Positions 58,507-64,000 of a stretch of 64,000 nucleotides of DNA are shown here, piece by piece; the first letter of the stretch is position 1; each line of letters begins with the position of its first letter. The notes beneath the pieces are model-generated. The model searched no databases. It was not told the DNA's origin and worked only from the letters and a program-made list of their open reading frames with translations. The DNA lies in assembly GCF_040115645.1 (NCBI RefSeq), contig NC_089575.1, forward strand, positions 682,001-746,000. The letters are read 5' to 3'. The DNA comes from Euwallacea fornicatus. Its lineage: Eukaryota > Arthropoda > Insecta > Coleoptera > Curculionidae. The translations under genes were made by a program, and so were the position numbers.

Positions 58507-61133
58507 ATGTGGGATACAATTTGGTATTTGGGCTTTCCAATGTTCGCGGTTAGTGTCTTCGGTTCACCATACAGAAAGCTCGACGATGAAGGTGTCTATG
58601 ATTCGGACAAATTTGACGTTGTGTATGACCAGAGACAGAATGGAACGGAAAACTACAAAGTAAGTTTGATTTGTTTCAGCTCAGTAAGGAAATATAAGGG
58701 ACGTTCTTTTAGTTGAGTATTGATGGGTTGTCTTTAGTATGGTCTCCAAACTCATTACTAGCGGCCGCGGCCCTCCTGGAGCCAGCTTTATACGGAGAGT
58801 ATCCAGAAACTAGCGTTGACATAATATTAGGACCCGATGCATCTAAGCCTGAAGAACCTTTGTCAGGCACTCAGACGATTGATATCGTTGACAACGATAA
58901 TAAAACCGTCAATTTCAAGCCCGTAAGTACGCTTTGAAATTAAAAAAGTTATATGGACCGCAAATAGGCATGTGCTTGATAGCTTTTATGTAACTAATTA
59001 GGAAATGTACCTTCTTATGTAAAAATTAGGATAATGCTAAAATTTTTCGCCTTTTTTGATAGCTTACCAAAAAACAAATAGGTAAGATAATATAATTTTC
59101 AGTAGATCGGATGATAGCTTACATTCAAGGATTTCCTAGTTATACAGTAATCGGCAGAAAGTACGCACGCGGTAAAGAAGAAAGTACGCGCTACGTGGGA
59201 TTTTTTTCTACTTGAATTTATCGGAAAATTTTATTATTTGTGAAAGTTTATGCATTGTTGCACACTCAAAACGCATTTTCCAAATCTGTACATCGCATTT
59301 AGCCCACCAATGAAGTTTCAAGTTTCTATTCTATAAAACACTCTTTTGAAATTTTTTATGGTTTAACCCGTAGAGAAAATAAAAAAAAAATAATATGCCG
59401 TTTCAGAGAGGAGTAATTAAAATAATTAAATTATTACAAGATAAATGAAATAGATTGAAATAATTTGATTATTTTAATTACTCGTCTCTGAAACGAAACT
59501 GGCACATTAAACAAATTTGTAATAGAAACTTAAAAGTTCATTTTTGGGCTAAATGAGATATACAAATTTTGTAAAATGCGCTTTGAGTTTGCAGGAACGC
59601 ACAAACTTTTAGCAAAAATAAAATTTTCTAATAATTTTAAATTAAAAAAAAATCGTATAATTCATGCTTTCTCGGTCACTGCATAACTAGTTGTTTTTAA
59701 TTTAGGTACATTTTCACTTTGCCACAAATTTGTGCTTCTGAATTTATATGAACTTCCTGATTTTACACTTTTTGAAAAACTTATACAAATGTATTTTTTT
59801 TCAAAATTTTGATTTAAAATCTACACACTCGCATATTGAGGTTACCACCAAGTCTTAGACGTGGATCGTTAAAATATGTGAAAATAAAGAAAGATTTTTT
59901 AATTTTTACAATTAATTTGACGCTTTCTTGATAAAGAAAAGTAGTAAAATGTTGTCATTTCTCAATTAGTTACATAGAAATACAGGTAAGTTCCTCTACT
60001 TCATAATTTCGTTAATATATAGTAAAAATAAAATCTAAAGAGCGATACAAATTTCGTGGAAAAATCTTAAGGAAGGCGAATAAAATTAAAAAAGAAAAAA
60101 GTTTCTATGAATATATATAGGAGGTTTTAGAGGGTACCGTGTTTTAATATTAAAAAAAAAAGGTAGAATCTAACTGGGTTTTATTCAAAAAATTAATGAC
60201 ACTTTTTTTTATCTGAAGCGTGATATAGGTAAGATATCTTAAATATGAAAATTGTAGAAAATTGTGACGGGCAACCATTTTTCAGACACACCTGGTACAT
60301 CTCTCCAGTTTCTATTTTTTAAATATAATATTAAGTCTCTGAAATGGAAAAATAAATTAATAAAATGGATTATAGTAAGCTCTCTCACATTAAAAAAAAC
60401 AGTAATTGAAATATGTACGCTATAAATAAGTTTTTTTTTAATTTGAATAACTTTATTCAAAATCTAGTCTTGTTCCGAATGATTCTAGAAGCAAAAAAAC
60501 TAAATCACAACAATATATATTTTCAAAGATATTTTTTCTACAACTGTTACAATACTCGATTGATCATGACTTTACAATCATTCGTAGAGATCCTCATATT
60601 CCGCATTTCCCACGTGTTGCGCGCGCCACGATTTCAAAATTAACTCGATTCCTACGGCTGAGTAGCGGTGTCCATAGCAACAAGGTAAAACAAACGAATG
60701 TCAACCAATCACTTTGTTAGTTATAGGTATACAGTAAGTTTTAAGTCGGTAAAATATCTTTTGTAAAGTAGGTAAGCACGTACTTGAGCGAAATTATCAT
60801 TTCCTATTCATATGACTTACTTCTCTCACCTGTGCCTGATACGCAAATGTTCGGTGCTTGTTATTTAGTATACTTTTTCTTCGAAAAGTTCCACTATTAA
60901 AAGCGTTTTAGTTTTGATCAGTTATTCATCAAAGGAACAATTAGACTGAATAAGACGTTTTATTATTTTCCTAGGACAAATTGGAATTAAATAAATCACC
61001 GGAGATCGACGCTTCCTCCCCGCCCACGATTTTGGTTATTGAAAGCAGTACTCCCCCTAGTCACAAGCTAGATCCAAAGCCAGAATCATCAACAAACAGT
61101 GGGTCAAAACGGCAAGTTTTTTTCATTGGTTAA
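58507..61133 (+). CDS. Secreted protein of unknown function, 3 exons, 173 residues
   Basis: Exons 58507-58659, 58713-58922 and 60975-61133, all phase 0 with GT-AG introns (53 nt and 2.05 kb). Signal peptide MWDTIWYLGFPMFAVSVFG, then SPYRKLDDEGVYDSDKFD and the motif VVYDQRQNGTENYK, aligning with ILYDQRQEGEFNI of the gene at 47530. Next come a hydrophobic patch (SLLAAAALLEPALYGEYP), an acidic Pro/Thr-rich region and a dibasic site near the C-terminus (GSKRQVFFIG, stop). N-glycosylation sequons at NGT and NKT. Family not recognised. The last exon also contains a possible GC-type donor (GGCAAGT) that would replace the last residues, so the C-terminus is uncertain. AATAAA signals are at 61430-61439. 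Confidence 0.82.
59141..59690. mobile_element. Fold-back MITE, about 550 bp
   Basis: A diverged palindrome centred near 59440. GTTTCAGAGAGGAGTAATTA at about 59400 mirrors TTAATTACTCGTCTCTGAAAC near 59475 (shown in part), and outward TCAAGTTTCTATTC mirrors AATAGAAACTTAAAAG, and AAAACGCATTTTCCAAAT mirrors TTGTAAAATGCGCTTTG. No coding. It lies in the second intron of the 58.5 kb gene; a relative is at 35420-35990. Confidence 0.75.
59691..60974. other. Intron 2 of the 58.5 kb gene, remainder; nothing recognised
   Basis: AT-rich, with no supported gene or repeat boundary. Confidence 0.35.
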
Positions 61134-61429
61134 GACCATTTTTTCTTGTCGACGGTTCATTCAAATGTAACATTCAACTTACTAAATGAAGGTACAGTGA
61201 CGTAAATATTAAACAATTTACTATATTACGCTGCTGTCATTTTAAATACTTCAGCAATGGAAAGGTAGAGGGCGGCACTGTAGATATTTTCTGCAGCGCG
61301 AAATCCGACGTCTACGTAGCATTTCATGTTTTTATTGATATTTATATGATGCACTAATGATGAAGGAACTCACCGAACTGATGTGAATTAGATTTTTAAT
61401 CGGTTTGTGTTGAGTTCCAATCGATCATA

Positions 61430-61439
61430 AATAAATAAA
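61430..61439 (+). terminator. AATAAA polyadenylation signals (overlapping pair)
   Basis: AATAAATAAA, about 300 nt after the stop codon of the 58.5 kb gene on the same strand. Confidence 0.5.
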
Positions 61440-63440
61440 CTTGAGCAAATTTTCTGGTGGTCTCGGATGAACCTGCTTGTCTTCAAGATGAATGATTTTT
61501 CTCTTTTTCAAGGAAACTCCAGTGATAGTGGTTGTGAAAGAGATCACCTTTATGAACACACATATTAGCCTTTGCTTATAAAGGCTATGCAGGCATTAAC
61601 TTTGCTGGCCACATTAGTAGTCTAAAACGATATTGTATATACTGTTTGGATCTAAATAACCCTCCCTTCCCCCTCCCTTAACTGTTTAACAACTTATTAT
61701 TGTTTTTAAAATTCAAAGCAATATCAAATGGGACGAAAATATTATCTTTGGACGTTTGTTTATGTTTTTAAAATATTCCTCACTTCACCGAGGGCCCAAA
61801 ATGGCCGATATAAAAAAAAATATATATATATATATAATCGATTGATTTTTGAGAAAAACGAGCATGCATTTGGTAAAAAATGGAATACAAGCTCAGTTTA
61901 ATAGTACGTAAATAATGAAAAAACTTTCCTTTGTTGCACTACTGTTCGTTAATAGGGAATTGGTTTCTTCCCGATTTTGTCTTCACAAACACGATTTTGG
62001 TTTAAAAAAAAGTAAATAAAATCAACCAAATACTCTTTTTGGCCACAAAATCGAAAATGGCCCAATTTGCTATCAACAAATAAATTTTTTCATTGGTTAG
62101 GTGCTATTTAACTGAGTTTGTATCGCAATTTTTACCAAATTTATACCTGTTTTTCTCAAAATCGAATTGATAAATTTCGATAGTTTTGAATGACCGTTAA
62201 TTTGAGGTGTCACTTGACCCGTATTTGAAATTTTTTTAATTGGCTATTTTGTGCTAGCGGTGATTAAAACGACATTTAGAAAAATGAACAAACATAGTAA
62301 CAAAGTGGTATTTTTGTCCTACTAAACGCTTCTTCAATTACAAAAAAAAAAACTATGAGTTGTTAAAAAGGTAAGAAGGGGGGACACATTAAAATCACAC
62401 ACATATTACGAACATTATTATAAATATTTTTGGATATTTATAGAAAATTACGACTTCCTGGATTACTGCGACCACTTTTGGGAAAGAGTTCTTCATTTTC
62501 TATTTCTTCAAAGTGAGCGTCCTGATGCTACAATCTAAGCCGTGTTGGTAAATTTCATACGTCAATTTGCATAAACTTTTATGAGAACCTAATAAATTAA
62601 CATTATTTACCTACAGTAAGTTTACCGCTAGCACTGTTACATAAGGAAGTTTTATGTATTCAATAAGGCTCACTAGTTTCGCTTAAATGCTCCAATAATT
62701 TATTCGTCGCTTAAGGAGGGTGGGTGCAAATGGGTCTAAGCAGGTTCCAAAATTTACCATACTCGCTGTTCTGGTAACATTCAACGATTCATTCCCTGGT
62801 ACCATCGGTGACAGATTTCGGTGAATTTCGGAACATGCCCAAATTAGAACAATTAGGTACCTGATGATTATTTGGGTGCATGTGTAACTTACAATTTTAA
62901 ACTACGATAAAAGTTTATGAGATTCGCAAGTGCTTAACGCGAGGAATACTGTTTGCTATAGAATATGCTATATTTTAATTTTATTTAATGTGTTTTAGGT
63001 GGTACTTCTAGGATATTTGCTGAAAAGTAATATGTATAAATGTAAGCATGTATATTAAAGATTTGATTATGAATTCGTTACGGTTATTTGTTCTCCTTAA
63101 TGCGTCAAAATACAGGGTGCGATAAAAATAAAAGAGGAATATATCTAGAATTGGAATCACGAGGGAGCTTCTGGGCGGTTACACCATTACCCAGTGCGTA
63201 CGAGTAAGTATATTTTTTATCAAATGAATGTATTAAAATAATAATAATAATAAAACACACCTAGTAGATTACATAACCAGGTAGAAAGTGTTTCCTTTTT
63301 GTGAAAATCAGAAGTTAGTGAATTTCACTCTTATTTTCACGTTTTCGGTCATAGCTGTAAGAGAGAGCTATTCGAGTTTAGAGGAGAGTTTCAAAAATTA
63401 GAGAAACGGACGTGTCGTTCAAACTAAGAAAATGTATATT
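61440..63440. other. Intergenic; short microsatellites only
   Basis: Contains a (TA)8 run at about 61821-61836 and an (AAT)n run near 63238-63252, plus a solo transposon-like end TACAGGGTGCGATAAAA near 63111. No gene is recognised. Confidence 0.4.
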
Positions 63441-63450
63441 ATACGTACAA

Positions 63451-64000
63451 TATACAGGGTGTTTCCTAACTACGTGTAAAAAATTTAAAGGCGTAATCCT
63501 CGACTGATTTCGAGTCAAAAATGTTTAATAAACATATGTCCGCAAATGCCTTGTTTCCAAGATACAGGGTGTTGACTGAAAGACGTTGAAAAAGGTTTTA
63601 AAGGTTTCTAAAGGTTTGGTGGTATTTACTAACTTGTTTATTGTTTTTTTTTTGCTACTTCCACTAGTATAAACAAGATAGTCAGTGTTATTTTGGTGTT
63701 TTACTCTCTAAAGTGAAAGAATTCAGTTCTGTGTCCCAAAAATCAGATTATACCTCAGTTTTGAAAATTTTTCAAATGCTTAATTACACTAATCAAGAAA
63801 TGGCCAATATGGTTTTTGTTTACGGCCTTGCTGATGGTAAGTGTTTGGCAGCGAGGAGCATTTACATGGGAAGGGTTTCAAACCACCAAACTCCCAACCA
63901 CCAAACCTTAAAAACCTCTTTCAATGTCTTTGTGATACAGGATCTCTTATGAAAACTCCAGGAGGAGGAAAGCCAACAACACGTCGAGCACCAGAAGTGG
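63451..64000 (+). mobile_element. Start of a mariner-like (DUF4817-type) element, cut by the window end
   Basis: TIR-like start TACAGGGTGTTTCCTAACT at about 63451. It is followed from 63713 by the N-terminus of a transposase: LNYTNQEMANMVFVYGLADG, then RSIYMGRVSNHQTPNHQTLK. The frame then shifts to CDTGSLMKTPGGGKPTTRRA at the window end. The helix-turn-helix arrangement matches the elements at 10120 and 23064. The frameshift near 63920 suggests it is already broken. Confidence 0.75.

Overview
The window is AT-rich eukaryotic DNA, almost certainly from an insect nuclear genome. It carries spliced genes with GT-AG introns, two recognisable metabolic and transport genes of animal type, two small secreted proteins, and a dense load of Tc1/mariner-type DNA transposons. 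The insect order cannot be fixed from the sequence alone. No bacterial features, rRNA, tRNA or CRISPR array were found.

Layout. (1) Positions 431-30512, minus strand: a complete cationic amino acid transporter gene (SLC7/CAT family) in 14 coding exons. Every splice junction was placed by hand and all phases agree, giving about 1097 residues, of which roughly the last 490 are an unusually long cytoplasmic tail encoded by the last exon. Its introns are packed with transposons: 4987-6474, 8433-9071, 9336-13712 (with another element nested at 10120-12622), 17463-19693, 20626-22362 (a fold-back element with a MITE nested at 20852-21332), 23064-24618 and 26828-28630. (2) Positions 30513-34562: region between the divergently transcribed transporter and kinase genes, containing a diverged direct duplication of about 400 bp. 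(3) Positions 34563-45397, plus strand: a complete FGGY-family carbohydrate kinase gene in 9 coding exons, about 563 residues. Its introns hold a mariner remnant, MITE-like pieces and a 26-bp minisatellite. (4) Positions 45398-47500: intergenic, with a perfect 24-bp hairpin at 46520-46574. (5) Positions 47530-48318, minus strand: an intronless 262-residue secreted protein of unknown function. (6) Positions 49.9-57.6 kb: a transposon cluster. (7) Positions 58507-61133, plus strand: a three-exon secreted protein of 173 residues that shares a YDQRQ-containing motif with the 47.5 kb gene, so the two look like diverged, divergently oriented relatives. (8) Positions 61.1-64.0 kb: mostly intergenic; a further transposon starts near 63451 and runs off the window.

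How the parts relate. The transporter (amino acid uptake) and the FGGY kinase (D-ribulose or related sugar phosphorylation) are ordinary housekeeping genes with no obvious joint pathway. The striking content is the mobile DNA. Several elements share terminal inverted repeats beginning TACAGGG/TACAGTG flanked by TA, long inverted repeats (70 to more than 400 bp), and transposase remains in which the last two catalytic aspartates are separated by 41 residues. All transposase copies seen are broken or internally deleted. I found no convincing new biochemical system; the best leads are the long transporter tail, the hairpin, the secreted paralogue pair and the nested or fold-back transposons.
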